Positions 50,144 through 61,874 of a stretch of DNA of 64,000 bases are shown here, in pieces. A program made the translations under genes and the position numbers. This DNA comes from VFKU01 sp038916785 (lineage in GTDB: Bacteria > Hydrogenedentota > Hydrogenedentia > Hydrogenedentales > GCA-2746185), in NCBI GenBank assembly GCA_038916785.1, contig JBCLBO010000004.1, positions 1-64,000 on the forward strand, given 5' to 3'. How positions within the stretch are numbered: position 1 is the first letter of the stretch; each line of letters begins with the position of its first letter. The notes below the pieces were generated by a model. That model did no database searches, was not told where the DNA came from, and was given only the letters and a program-made list of their open reading frames with translations.

Positions 50144-51952
50144 TCACGGCACCAGATTCGTTCCATCCGCGGTGCTCGGCAACCGAACACCCGTGAGGTA
50201 CGCCAGCGTCGCGCCGAGATCGTGCAAGTGCGCCTGCTTCGGGATTTTGCGCTGACGGCGATCGGGGATTTCGATGATGAGGGGGACGCGCTCTCCGGGG
50301 ACGCCCAGAAACTTTCGCGAGGCGCCTTCGGAGAACTCGTGGCCGTACGGCGCCGTCACCACGATGCAGGTGTTCGCGCGGGTCTCGTAGTCGCGGATGA
50401 ACTTGAAGAGCTCGCCGAGCTGGCGGTCCACGCCGAGCAGCGCGTTGTCGAAGCGGTCGATGTCCGACTCCGCGCCGCTCTCGTTTTTGAACGTCCCCGC
50501 CCCGGAGCCTTCGGATGGCGGAAAGTCCGCCAGCGTGCGCACGCGCACCAAACAAAGAAAGGGAATCGTCTGATGCTCCGCGATCCACTCGCGCGCGCGG
50601 GCGATCGCGGTCGAGGTAGCGCCGCCTTCGGCCGCGGGGGTGGCGCGCAGATCGTCGTACACCTCGAAGCCCGCGGCCCACGGCGCGTCGCGCGCGAGGT
50701 CCGCGACGCCCGCTTCGATGAAGGCCACGGTCGCGTAGCCCGCGCGGCGCAGCAGTTCCGGCAGTGCGGGACCCCCGCCTGCGCCGCCCAATTGCGCGGG
50801 GTCTTCGCCGGTCATGCTGGCGAACAGGGCGAAGTCGGCGCCCGCGCCGGGTGAGACCGTGTTCGGGAAAAGTTGCGCGCGATAGCCGAGGCGATCGATC
50901 GCGGGCGTCACGTCGCGCGGATAGCCGAAGAGCCCGAGGTGGTCCGCGCCGAGGCCGTCCACGAAGATAACGAGCAGGTTCGGCGTGCGCGGGGCCGGGC
51001 GCTCGGAGTAGACGCTGGGGCCGGAGACGTAAACCTGGGCCGGCGCGGACGGCCCCGCGCCCGGCGTCTCGGGGAGGTTGTACACGATCGGGCGCAGGCC
51101 GAGGATGCGCTGCCAGTTCGGCTCGCGCGTGCGCGTCCAGTACATCGAATACTCGCGCACGTCCGCCGGGAAAAATTCGCTGGGCACGATCCATTCCGCC
51201 CAGCCGCCGGCGGGCAGCGTGACGGAACCCTGATAGACCTTCGTGTCGCGGCCGCTCAGCGATACCGAAACATAGAGCCGCGCGCGAGGCTCGCTCGTTT
51301 GAGCATCCGCATCCGCATTCGCAAAGCGCAGCGCCAGCAGCGGTTTCTCACCAGCGGTGATCGGTCCGGAGAGCGTCGCGCCCTCGCCGACGATTCGCGC
51401 GCGCGCGATTTGCGTGCCAGCGACTACGCGCTGCTCTTCGCTGGACACCGTGACGCGCCCGGCCTCGACCGATCCGCGCCAGGCGAACAGCAGCACCGCG
51501 CCAGCGACGCCGGCCGCAAGTCCGGAGGCGGCCCATACGATGATCGAGCGCTCGGTACTCTCGGGGCCGGTCAGGACCGCATAGAAGCTCGCGAGTTTGA
51601 AGAGTACATGCACGCCGCCAAATACGCCGACCAGTATGAGCGGCGCGGCGCGCTCGAGACTGGCGGACAAGCCCGGCACGGGGATGCCCAACAGCACGGG
51701 CAAGAGCGCGCATGCGGCCAGGTTCGAGAAGGCCTCCGTCACAACCATCGCCGGACTGCGCGTGGGTTGATAGAGGCGCAGCACCGCAAAGTACAAGAGC
51801 TGCGCGGCGGCATACAGGAACGCCACGCCCAGCGTCACATAGACCGCCGGCATGAATCCCGATATGAAGCCGAACTGCGCGAGCACGCCGCGCGCGAACG
51901 AGCCCACGAAGGCCGCGGCGATGCTGAGGCTCAGCACGTAGACGCCAAACAC
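50144..51952 (-). CDS. Sulfatase/alkaline-phosphatase-superfamily membrane protein
   Basis: This 602-residue protein has five or more N-terminal hydrophobic helices (to about 165), a beta-rich central region and a C-terminal domain resembling sulfatase-like hydrolases. LLVIFVDGLGADHLGLFGYPRDVTPAIDRL gives the first metal-binding Asp. The nucleophile region reads SPGAGADFALFASMTG, without the C/S-x-P-S-R pattern, and the usual DHG(E) motif appears as APYGHEF. It could be a phosphoglycerol-transferase-like enzyme or a non-catalytic relative. It starts at a GTG and diverges from secA. Confidence 0.75.
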   Translation of the reverse strand: MFGVYVLSLSIAAAFVGSFARGVLAQFGFISGFMPAVYVTLGVAFLYAAAQLLYFAVLRLYQPTRSPAMVVTEAFSNLAACALLPVLLGIPVPGLSASLERAAPLILVGVFGGVHVLFKLASFYAVLTGPESTERSIIVWAASGLAAGVAGAVLLFAWRGSVEAGRVTVSSEEQRVVAGTQIARARIVGEGATLSGPITAGEKPLLALRFANADADAQTSEPRARLYVSVSLSGRDTKVYQGSVTLPAGGWAEWIVPSEFFPADVREYSMYWTRTREPNWQRILGLRPIVYNLPETPGAGPSAPAQVYVSGPSVYSERPAPRTPNLLVIFVDGLGADHLGLFGYPRDVTPAIDRLGYRAQLFPNTVSPGAGADFALFASMTGEDPAQLGGAGGGPALPELLRRAGYATVAFIEAGVADLARDAPWAAGFEVYDDLRATPAAEGGATSTAIARAREWIAEHQTIPFLCLVRVRTLADFPPSEGSGAGTFKNESGAESDIDRFDNALLGVDRQLGELFKFIRDYETRANTCIVVTAPYGHEFSEGASRKFLGVPGERVPLIIEIPDRRQRKIPKQAHLHDLGATLAYLTGVRLPSTADGTNLVP

Positions 51953-52141
51953 GGCGATGCCCCTCGGCGAATCCGGCGCGACACTTCGCGCGCGGTCCGC
52001 CGTCCCGATGACTTCCCCCGGCCGCGGCGACGATGCGCCGCAGCCCCAATTGGCCGCGCCCGAGGGCCTTTGTTATGATTGCGCCCTTCGGCACGGCTAC
52101 ACGCAGTTTATCACGCTCAAGTTACGGGAGTTCAATCCCTG

Positions 52142-54907
<2,766 letters not shown>

Positions 54908-54979
54908 GTGCGCACAAGCTGGAATCCTTGCGCTAGTGCCGACAATTGTGGCCTAGGCTCGGAGTCGAGACGACCCGAC

Positions 54980-55143
54980 TTGTCATTGCGAGGAGCGCGG
55001 TTGCGACGAAGCAATCTCCGCCAGACGCTACGGTATGCAAGCGATCCTTCCTGCTCATATAAATACTCCCACCACGAGCTTGGGTTCCGTGGATCGCACG
55101 TGATCGCTGGAAGCGATTGCTTCGCTACCGCTCGCAATGACAA
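54980..55143. repeat. Inverted-repeat element TTGTCATTGCGAG...CTCGCAATGACAA
   Basis: The terminal 13 bp (54980-54992 and 55131-55143) are perfect reverse complements, and inner segments GAAGCAATCTCC and GGAAGCGATTGCTTC also pair imperfectly. This 164-bp sequence belongs to the TGTCATTGCGAGGAGCG-type intergenic repeats found in many bacteria. It fills most of the 329-bp gap between secA and the transglutaminase gene. Confidence 0.8.
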
Positions 55144-55236
55144 TGTTGCAGGCTCGCGTCGATACCCGCAGGATCGCACGATGGATCGTCGAATAATATG
55201 CTCCGATACGCTGTTTCGTAATCCGGAGCGTTGATC

Positions 55237-56736
55237 ATGCCACGGCGCAACTACCTGATAGGTCTTGTCATCCTCGCGTTCTGGGCCGTGATGACCTCGC
55301 TGCTGCTGCGCCGCGAAGTGCTCATCCCTCACGCGCAACCGACTGTCTCCGTCGTGCCCGCCGCGCAGCGGCAGCCGACGGACTCGTGGATGGGCATTTA
55401 CGCGAGGAACGAACTCGGCGGCGAGGACCGCGTGGGTTACGTTCATCTCACGAGCGCGCCGGGCGAGAAGGCCGGCGACGACGGCACGCGCTACGGCATG
55501 ACGCTGCGCCTGGCGACGACGATGCTTTCGATGCCGACGGAACTCCTGCTCGACGGCAACGCCTGGGTGGCCGACGGCAAGGGCCTCACGGACTTCGACT
55601 TCCGCGTGCAATCCTTCGGTAAGCATGTGATGAAGGCGAAGGGGCGCATCGAGGACGGCGCGGCCAAGCTCGATATCGAGACGGCGGGGGAGACCTTCCC
55701 GCTGTCGTTTCCCGTCGGCGAGGACATGCTGCTGCAGGGCGGGTTCGGCGCGACGACGCTGAACATGCCCTCGCTCGAAATCGGCGACGCGGTGCTGATC
55801 GACGCGTTCGATCCCATCACGCTCACGAAGGGGACCGCGCGTGTCGAATGCATCGGCGTGGACACCCTCGAATACGACGGCGAGGAAGTCACCACCAAAA
55901 TCCTCGAGACGGAACTAGGCGGCATGAAGACGAAAACTTGGGTGGGCCTCGACGACCAGGTGATGCGCGTCGAGACGCCGGTCGGTCTCGTGCTGCGGCG
56001 GATTTCCCAGCGCGAGGCGCTTCGCGATCTCGACTCGGGCGCGAGCGCCGAGCTGATCCACACCGTCGCGGTGCGCCCGAGCGGCATGAAGCCCTTCCGA
56101 GGCGCAAAAGAAATGCGCTATCGCGTGGGCGGCCTGTCCGCCGGGATCACGGTTCCCGTGGACGACGTGCAGCGCGAAGTGGGGGCGGACGATTTCCTGA
56201 ACGTGTCTCCAGAAGCGCCCACGTCCGCGGTCGCGGCCGCCGATCCCGCTTCCTTCAAGGAATTCCTCGGCCGCGATCCCTTCGTGCAAACCGGCCACGC
56301 AAAAATATTGAAACTGGCGCGCGAGATCGTCGGCGCCGAGACGGATCCCTGGCGAAAGGCGCAGTTGCTATACACGTGGGTCTACGAGAACATCGAGAAG
56401 ACCCCCGTGCTGAGTCTGCCGTCCGCGCTCGACGTGATCGAGAGCCGCGAGGGCGACTGCAACGAGCACACGGTGCTCTACGCCGCACTCGCGCGCACCG
56501 AGGGCATCCCGGCGCGGATCGCGATTGGGCTGGTCTGGAGCGAGGACCTCTCGGGTTTTTATTATCACGCCTGGCCCGAGGTCTTCACCGGACGCTGGAT
56601 TCCGATCGACCCAACGCTCGGCCAGCCCGTGGCCGACGCGACGCACATCAAGCTCGTCGAGGGGAGCGTGGGGCAGTGGACGCGGCTCGTCCCTTTCCTC
56701 GGCCAGGTCTCCATCGACGTGTTGGAAATCCACTGA
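55237..56736 (+). CDS. Transglutaminase-like exported/membrane-anchored protein
   Basis: This 499-residue protein has one N-terminal membrane anchor (YLIGLVILAFWAVMTSLLL), a beta-rich middle region and a transglutaminase-like cysteine-protease core. That core carries GDCNEHTVLYAALARTEGIPARIAIGL (Cys), YYHAWPEVF (His) and WIPIDPT (Asp). It probably acts on peptides or modifies proteins at the cell envelope. The ABC ATPase gene starts 2 bp after its stop, so the three downstream-facing genes form one operon. The ATG at 55237 is preferred over the TTG two codons before. Confidence 0.86.
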   Translation: MPRRNYLIGLVILAFWAVMTSLLLRREVLIPHAQPTVSVVPAAQRQPTDSWMGIYARNELGGEDRVGYVHLTSAPGEKAGDDGTRYGMTLRLATTMLSMPTELLLDGNAWVADGKGLTDFDFRVQSFGKHVMKAKGRIEDGAAKLDIETAGETFPLSFPVGEDMLLQGGFGATTLNMPSLEIGDAVLIDAFDPITLTKGTARVECIGVDTLEYDGEEVTTKILETELGGMKTKTWVGLDDQVMRVETPVGLVLRRISQREALRDLDSGASAELIHTVAVRPSGMKPFRGAKEMRYRVGGLSAGITVPVDDVQREVGADDFLNVSPEAPTSAVAAADPASFKEFLGRDPFVQTGHAKILKLAREIVGAETDPWRKAQLLYTWVYENIEKTPVLSLPSALDVIESREGDCNEHTVLYAALARTEGIPARIAIGLVWSEDLSGFYYHAWPEVFTGRWIPIDPTLGQPVADATHIKLVEGSVGQWTRLVPFLGQVSIDVLEIH

Positions 56737-56738
56737 AC

Positions 56739-57479
56739 ATGATTCGCACTCAGGGTCTCACGAAGCGATTCGGAACGAAGATCGCCGTCGACGGCCTGGA
56801 TCTCGACATTCCCGAGGGGGAATTCTTCTGCTTCCTCGGCCCGAACGGCGCGGGGAAGACGACCACCATCAAGATGCTGACCGGGCTCATGCTGCCAACT
56901 TCCGGCACGGCGTCGATCGGCGGCCACGACGTGACGAAGAACCCCGTCGCGGCGAAACAATTGTTGGGCTATATCCCGGACCATCCCTTCCTGTATGAGA
57001 AATTGACCGGGCGCGAATTCATGCAATTCGTCGCGGGACTCTATGAACTTCCGGCCGAGGGCCTCGACGATCGCGTCGAAGAGTTGTTGCAGATTTTTGA
57101 AGTGCAGCACGTCGGCGACCAGCTCATCGAGAACTACAGCCACGGGATGCGGCAGAAACTTTCGTTCGCGTCATGCTTTCTGCATACGCCGCGCGCTGTG
57201 ATTATCGACGAGCCCTGGGTGGGCCTCGACCCGAAGAACATCCACGCGGTGAAGACCTACCTCAAGCGCAAGACGCGCGAAGACGGGCTCACGGTCCTCA
57301 TGTCGACGCACACGCTCAGCATCGCCGAAGAGATCGCCGACCGCATCGGCATCATCCACCAGGGCAAGCTGCTCTGCGTGGGCACCGTGCAAGAGATCAT
57401 GCGCCGCGAGCACGCGGCCGATTCGGCCACGCTCGAAGACGTCTTCCTCGAACTCACCAAGGGGGACGAAATCGCGTGA
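56739..57479 (+). CDS. ABC transporter ATP-binding protein
   Basis: This 246-residue ABC-2-type ATPase has Walker A GPNGAGKTT (about 37-45), signature NYSHGMRQK (about 130-138), Walker B AVIIDEPWVGLDP and the switch MSTHTLSIAEEI. It starts 2 bp after the transglutaminase gene and its stop overlaps the permease start (GTGA), so it powers the permease encoded downstream. The substrate is unknown. Confidence 0.92.
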   Translation: MIRTQGLTKRFGTKIAVDGLDLDIPEGEFFCFLGPNGAGKTTTIKMLTGLMLPTSGTASIGGHDVTKNPVAAKQLLGYIPDHPFLYEKLTGREFMQFVAGLYELPAEGLDDRVEELLQIFEVQHVGDQLIENYSHGMRQKLSFASCFLHTPRAVIIDEPWVGLDPKNIHAVKTYLKRKTREDGLTVLMSTHTLSIAEEIADRIGIIHQGKLLCVGTVQEIMRREHAADSATLEDVFLELTKGDEIA

Positions 57480-59176
57480 CCGCGCTGCTCGCGATTTTCC
57501 GTGCGAAGGTCCGCATGGCGCGCCACGGGCTCGGGGCGGTGCGCAGCGAGTCGAGGCTGAAAATCGCCGTGGTCGCAATCGCCGCGATGCTGCTGTGGTT
57601 CGGCGCCTTCGCAGGGTTCGCGCTCGCCTTTCGGTGGTTGCAGCGTGAAGGGTTCTCCGGCCAGCCGCAGGAGGACGCGCTCTCGCTCGCGCAAATCCTC
57701 ATGGCGCGCATGCTCTCCGTGTTCGCGCTTGCGCTGTTCCTGATGCTGATCTTCTCCAACATGCTCATCGCGTTCTCCACCATGTACAAGTCGCGCGAGG
57801 TACACTTTCTGCTCAACTCGCCCGTCGGACTGCGCACCTTATTTCTCGCGCGATTTGTCGAGTGCGTCAGTTTCAGCTCCTGGGCCTCGGCCTACCTCGG
57901 CACGCCGCTCCTGCTCGCCTACGGCATCACGACCGGTGCCCACTGGGGCTATTACTTCGCCGCCGTCCTCTTCTACGTTCCGTTCATCGTCATTCCGGCC
58001 GGAATCGGCGCGATAGTCACGCTGATTCTTGCGCGTATATTTCCCAGGCTCCCGCGGGTCGCGCTGGTAGTGCTCGCGCTGGCCACATTCGCCGCGCTGT
58101 TCAGGTATCTTCAGCGCACCCTCAGCGCGGAGCGGCTTTCCAACGACACCCTCGGCGTTGTCCTCCAAGCCACCGCCCAGACGCAGTCGCCGCTCTTGCC
58201 CAGCTCCTGGGCCTCGCAGGGCCTCCTCGCCGCGGCCGAAGCGGACTACGCCTCCGCGGGATTTCTCTGGGCCCTGCTCCTGTCCAATGCGCTGCTGGTC
58301 GTCTGGGCCTCGGCCGAGGCGGCGCACTGGCTCTTCCTCCCCGGATTCAGCGCGATCATCGGCGGCGACCACAACCACGCGCGGCCACTGGGCCGCGGGC
58401 CGCTCGGCCGGCTCACCCGGCTGCTCGACATCCTGCCGAACCCCACGCGCGCGCTCGTGGTGAAAGACGTGCGGCTGTTCTGGCGCGACCCGGCGCAATG
58501 GACGCAGTTCGCTATTTTCTTCGGCATCATGGCGGTCTACATCGCAAACCTGCGCAACCGCACCTTCGACCTCGAAGGCCCGAGTTATCGCACCTGGGTC
58601 TCCAGCCTGAATACCGGCGCGTGCGCGCTGATTCTCGCCTCGCTCACCAGCCGCTTCATCTATCCGCTCATCAGCCTGGAAGGTTTCCGCTTCTGGATCC
58701 TCGGCCTCGCGCCCATCACGCGCGCGCAGCTCGTGCGCCAGAAATTCTGGCTCAGTGTCGCGATGACTTCGCCCTTCACCCTGGGGCTCACCGTGCTCTC
58801 CTGCGTGCTGCTGCGCGTGGACGCCATTCACTTCGCAGTCTCGGTGTACACGATTGCGCTCGCTAATCTTTCGCTCGCGGGGCTGGCGGTCGGATTGGGA
58901 AGCCTCTATCCAAATTTCGACGAGGACAACCCTGCGCGGATCGTGTCCGGCATGGGTGGCACGCTTAATTTCCTCTTGAGCGTGGGCTACATCGCGATCG
59001 TCATCGGCAGCCAGATGGCGATCCTGCAAATTCACGCCGCGCGGCCCGACATGGGCAGCGGCCGCTTCGCCGTGGCCCTGGGCGCGGTGCTCGCCTTCAA
59101 CTCGTTCGTGAGCGCGATGGCGGCGATTTTGCCGCTCCGGCTCGGCCTGAAGAACCTTTTGGCGACGGAGTTTTGA
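57476..59176 (+). CDS. ABC-2-type permease
   Basis: This 566-residue inner-membrane protein starts at a GTG overlapping the ATPase stop. It has about 12 hydrophobic segments (IAVVAIAAMLLWFGAFAGF; FALALFLMLIFSNMLIAF; FIVIPAGIGAIVTLILARIF; FAIFFGIMAVYIANL and others). TKSREVHFLLNSPVGLRTLFLARF is typical of large ABC export permeases. No substrate-binding protein is encoded, so export is likely. Its last 80 bp overlap a convergent gene. Confidence 0.88.
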   Translation: MTALLAIFRAKVRMARHGLGAVRSESRLKIAVVAIAAMLLWFGAFAGFALAFRWLQREGFSGQPQEDALSLAQILMARMLSVFALALFLMLIFSNMLIAFSTMYKSREVHFLLNSPVGLRTLFLARFVECVSFSSWASAYLGTPLLLAYGITTGAHWGYYFAAVLFYVPFIVIPAGIGAIVTLILARIFPRLPRVALVVLALATFAALFRYLQRTLSAERLSNDTLGVVLQATAQTQSPLLPSSWASQGLLAAAEADYASAGFLWALLLSNALLVVWASAEAAHWLFLPGFSAIIGGDHNHARPLGRGPLGRLTRLLDILPNPTRALVVKDVRLFWRDPAQWTQFAIFFGIMAVYIANLRNRTFDLEGPSYRTWVSSLNTGACALILASLTSRFIYPLISLEGFRFWILGLAPITRAQLVRQKFWLSVAMTSPFTLGLTVLSCVLLRVDAIHFAVSVYTIALANLSLAGLAVGLGSLYPNFDEDNPARIVSGMGGTLNFLLSVGYIAIVIGSQMAILQIHAARPDMGSGRFAVALGAVLAFNSFVSAMAAILPLRLGLKNLLATEF

Positions 59177-59603
59177 TGGGGCCCGCGCGCGATCGGTCGG
59201 TTCCCGGGCGGGCCGGTGAATCGCTGGTCTCGGGACCGGCATTGACGCCCAGATGACGCACGATTTCCTCGGTCAGAATCTGGGCGGGCATGTCCGCGTC
59301 GATCTTGCCGTCAAACTTGGACGCGGCAAACCGCCGGCGATCCACGTCGCCGGAGTGCAAGAGCAGAATCGCGAGGCCGAAGGGTAGCGTCGGATCTTCG
59401 CGTAGCATGTCGCAGACTTCCCACTCGGAGAATGGCCGCGAATTTTCGGACGCGATGACCAGGACGACCTGGTTGAGCATGACGTCCTCGATCACGTTCT
59501 CCGTCGTGGGGGTATGCAGGAGGAAATGGCCGAGCCCCTCCGCCACGCCGCGGATCTGGGAGACCGCGGCGTAGTTGTCGCCCGTAATCAGAATCGTCGC
59601 CAT
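59097..59603 (-). CDS. Pseudo-receiver domain protein
   Basis: This 168-residue protein has a CheY-like alternation of strands and helices (ILITGDNYAAVSQIRGVAEGLG; VVLVIASENSRPFSEWEVCDMLRED; GLAILLLHSGDVDRRRF). The phospho-acceptor strand reads VLVIASEN with no Asp, so it cannot be phosphorylated in the normal way. The last 40 residues are Pro/Ser/Arg-rich and overlap the permease gene by 80 bp in antisense, suggesting the true stop context is recent. The ATG at 59603 has AGGGGGC upstream. Confidence 0.7.
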   Translation of the reverse strand: MATILITGDNYAAVSQIRGVAEGLGHFLLHTPTTENVIEDVMLNQVVLVIASENSRPFSEWEVCDMLREDPTLPFGLAILLLHSGDVDRRRFAASKFDGKIDADMPAQILTEEIVRHLGVNAGPETSDSPARPGTDRSRAGPIKTPSPKGSSGRAGAAKSPPSRSRTS

Positions 59604-59746
59604 ACGCGCCCCCTGTCCCAATCCATTATACCCGGTCTTGGGTTGATTTGATCCGCAGCGAGACGTAGACTAAATGTGCGGCTGTGGGCGGACGTTATCC
59701 GCCGGACACGCGCGGCCGCCAACCCAGTCCCGGTCAGGGCCCGTTT

Positions 59747-60637
59747 GTGCTGAATCGAATCTGCCGTTGCCTGTTCGTCGTTTCGATGGCGATCGCGCTC
59801 TCCAGTTCCGGACAAGAATCCCCCTCGGGCAACGCCGCGCCGCCCGAAGAGGGGCAACCGCAAGCTGCGCAGCCGCAAGATGCCAAGCCCAAGAAACCAG
59901 CAGGAAAACCTGGCGACCCCGCCGCGGCAGCACCGCCGCCTGCGCCGCAAAACTTGCTGCCTCCGCTCACCGGCGGCGACAAGGTCTACATGGTCTCGGG
60001 CACCGTGGTGACCGGCGTCCAGGTGCTGCGTAGCACGCCGCGTTATTATGAGATCGAGATGGTCGAAGGCCAGCCGCCGCTCCAGATCCCGAGGCGGCAG
60101 GTAAAGAATGTCGAGTACGACGATATCGATCCGGCCCGAGACAAGCTTCGCAGGAAAATGTTTCCCGAAGAGGAGGAGGTGACCATCGCGTCAGGCGAGC
60201 GGGTCACCGGGGCACTGCGCGATAAACTCATGGCGCCGGTGTCCGCCGAGCTGCTTTCGTACAAAGATCAGGATCTCGTGAAGGTGCTCGACGATATCCG
60301 AACGAAAACCCAGACCAAGCTCCAAGTCGATCCCAGCATCGAGGAGAAGCCCGCCAGCCAGCGCCGCTGGAGCGTAGAGATTCCTCCAGACAAGACCCTC
60401 ATGGCGCTGCTACGCGAAGACCTCGTCGGCGCGATAAAGTATGCCGAAGTCGTTTTCGAAGCCGACACGATCCTCGTCTTGACCAAGGAAGCCGCCAAAG
60501 CGAGACAAGCCGCCTCCACCGCGGCAAACGCGCCAGCAGCCGGTGCCCCCGCGCCCGCAGACGCTACAGCACCGGCCACGCCGCCCGCCGCGGGACTGCC
60601 CGGCACGGTAAAGCCTCCGGCGGCGATCAAGCCCTAA
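59747..60637 (+). CDS. Exported protein with STN/secretin-N-like region
   Basis: The protein (296 residues from the GTG at 59747) has a signal peptide (RCLFVVSMAIALSSSG), a Pro/Ala/Lys-rich linker to about residue 70 and a compact domain (about 75-245). In it, DLVKVLDDIRTKTQTKLQVDPS followed by SVEIPPDKTLMALLREDL resembles the STN/secretin short domain, which binds periplasmic partners. A low-complexity Ala/Pro tail ends it. It could work with the secretin-domain proteins at 18-20 kb, but that is speculative. An earlier GTG at 59684 is possible. Confidence 0.7.
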   Translation: MLNRICRCLFVVSMAIALSSSGQESPSGNAAPPEEGQPQAAQPQDAKPKKPAGKPGDPAAAAPPPAPQNLLPPLTGGDKVYMVSGTVVTGVQVLRSTPRYYEIEMVEGQPPLQIPRRQVKNVEYDDIDPARDKLRRKMFPEEEEVTIASGERVTGALRDKLMAPVSAELLSYKDQDLVKVLDDIRTKTQTKLQVDPSIEEKPASQRRWSVEIPPDKTLMALLREDLVGAIKYAEVVFEADTILVLTKEAAKARQAASTAANAPAAGAPAPADATAPATPPAAGLPGTVKPPAAIKP

Positions 60638-60740
60638 CCGGCTTTGACGAAACCCCCATGCGGCGAACGCCGCAGGGTGAAACCTCGAGTCTTTGGCGCG
60701 CGCATTTCAGGATTCCGCGCTCTCTCAATCACCGACCAAA

Positions 60741-60764
60741 GTGGAAGCAGCGTCCCGCCACTTC
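60741..60764. repeat. GTGGAAGCAGCGTCCCGCCACTTC palindrome
   Basis: An imperfect palindrome with a close, more perfect copy at 62168-62191 (GTGGAAGCGGCGTCCCGCCGCTTC). Both copies lie in gaps between genes. Confidence 0.6.
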
Positions 60765-60835
60765 AGAAGCTCCGGAACCGCCCATCCACTCAACCGTTCT
60801 CGACGGACTGCGAAGCTCCCGCCGCGCGCGATGAC

Positions 60836-60874
60836 ACCAAAAATCCCGGAGCCGCCTCACGGCGTTCCGGGATT
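60836..60874 (-). terminator. Intrinsic terminator of the zinc-ribbon gene
   Basis: AATCCCGGA (60842-60850) pairs perfectly with TCCGGGATT (60866-60874), extended by a GCCG/CGGC inner stem. Read on the minus strand, the hairpin is followed by five T residues, giving a classical intrinsic terminator 38 bp beyond the stop of the gene at 60912. Confidence 0.75.
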
Positions 60875-60911
60875 CGAATGGGTCCGCGTGCTATCCGGCG
60901 CGATCGGATGT

Positions 60912-61367
60912 TTAGTCGTCGTCCTCTTCTTCTTCCTCGACGCCCGGCTTGACCGCGATCACTTCCTCGACCGCCGCCGGCTCTTCCCCGGCAACACCCG
61001 GTTCGGCTTCCTCCTCCTCGTCGTCCGCGGCCACGACTTCAGCCTCGGCGTCCGGCGGCCCGAACTCTTCGGCCTCGACGAGCGCCCCGCCCGAACTCGC
61101 GCCGGTCAGCGTGTCGAGATCCGGCATGACGGTCTCGTTGTCGTCAAAGGACGCAAGCGTGGGCGCCACTTCCCGTTCCGGCGCGACGCGCACGCGCTTG
61201 CGCTTGAGCGCGGGCTTCTTGCGCGCGACGGCGGCGGTCGCGTCGTAACCGACCTGTTGTAAGTATTCGCCGTGACAATCTTCGCAAGCCTTGCCGGCCT
61301 TGACCTTCGCCACGCCCCACTCGATGAATTTCCGGTCACACTTGGTGCACCGGTACTTGACTGCCAT
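60912..61367 (-). CDS. Zinc-ribbon protein with acidic C-terminal tail
   Basis: This 151-residue protein begins with a two-CxxC zinc ribbon: YRCTKCDRKF and ACEDCHGEYL, separated by about 19 residues. A basic stretch (RKKPALKRKRVRV) follows, then 80 residues that become increasingly acidic, ending in EEEEEDDD. The layout (zinc ribbon, basic patch, acidic tail) suggests nucleic-acid or polymerase interaction. The ATG at 61367 has AGAGGGC upstream; the longer frame to 61439 is not needed. No specific family is recognised. Confidence 0.75.
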   Translation of the reverse strand: MAVKYRCTKCDRKFIEWGVAKVKAGKACEDCHGEYLQQVGYDATAAVARKKPALKRKRVRVAPEREVAPTLASFDDNETVMPDLDTLTGASSGGALVEAEEFGPPDAEAEVVAADDEEEEAEPGVAGEEPAAVEEVIAVKPGVEEEEEDDD

Positions 61368-61505
61368 GTTGGATGCCCTCTGCCGTCTGATATAGACGAG
61401 AATTCCCCGCGAAACCGGCGGAGTATAACAAAACGCCAAAGCCGGTCGAAAGGCGCGCCCCCGATCCCTAAAACCCCGGCAAACAGGGCGTTTTCGGCGT
61501 GTCTC

Positions 61506-61874
61506 TCAGCCCCGCGCCCGGCGCGTCCGCAAACGCAGCGCGCCCCAAGCGGCTGCGGCGGTGGCTCCACCCGCGGCCATTAGCAGGAGGGGCGTCGCCG
61601 CATGGCTCAGGCGCAAGGAGGCCGCGTCGAGCCGCCCCAAGATGCCCGGCACATTTTCGAGGATCCACGCGGGGACATTCACGGCCCCCACGAAGAGCGC
61701 GCAGACGCCGGCCAGTGCGAGCACGCCGCCCGTGCTCGCGGCCCACGCCTGCCGGACGCGCCGCCGCGCGCAGGAGTTAGGGCGCGCAGCCCAAACCGCC
61801 GGCCGATCCAGCTCTTCGCAGGCCGCTCCGCTCGAGGCCATTCGCCTCGCCGACGCCGACGCCGCCCGTGCCAC
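61506..61874 (-). CDS. Hypothetical small membrane protein
   Basis: A 122-residue frame with two or three hydrophobic segments (GGVLALAGVCALFVGAVNVPAW; ATPLLLMAAGGATAAAAWGALRL). No family is recognised. It overlaps a plus-strand frame (61732-62094) whose C-terminal half also looks like membrane protein, so the two start regions cannot both be fully coding. The start may be downstream of 61874. Confidence 0.45.
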   Translation of the reverse strand: MARAASASARRMASSGAACEELDRPAVWAARPNSCARRRVRQAWAASTGGVLALAGVCALFVGAVNVPAWILENVPGILGRLDAASLRLSHAATPLLLMAAGGATAAAAWGALRLRTRRARG

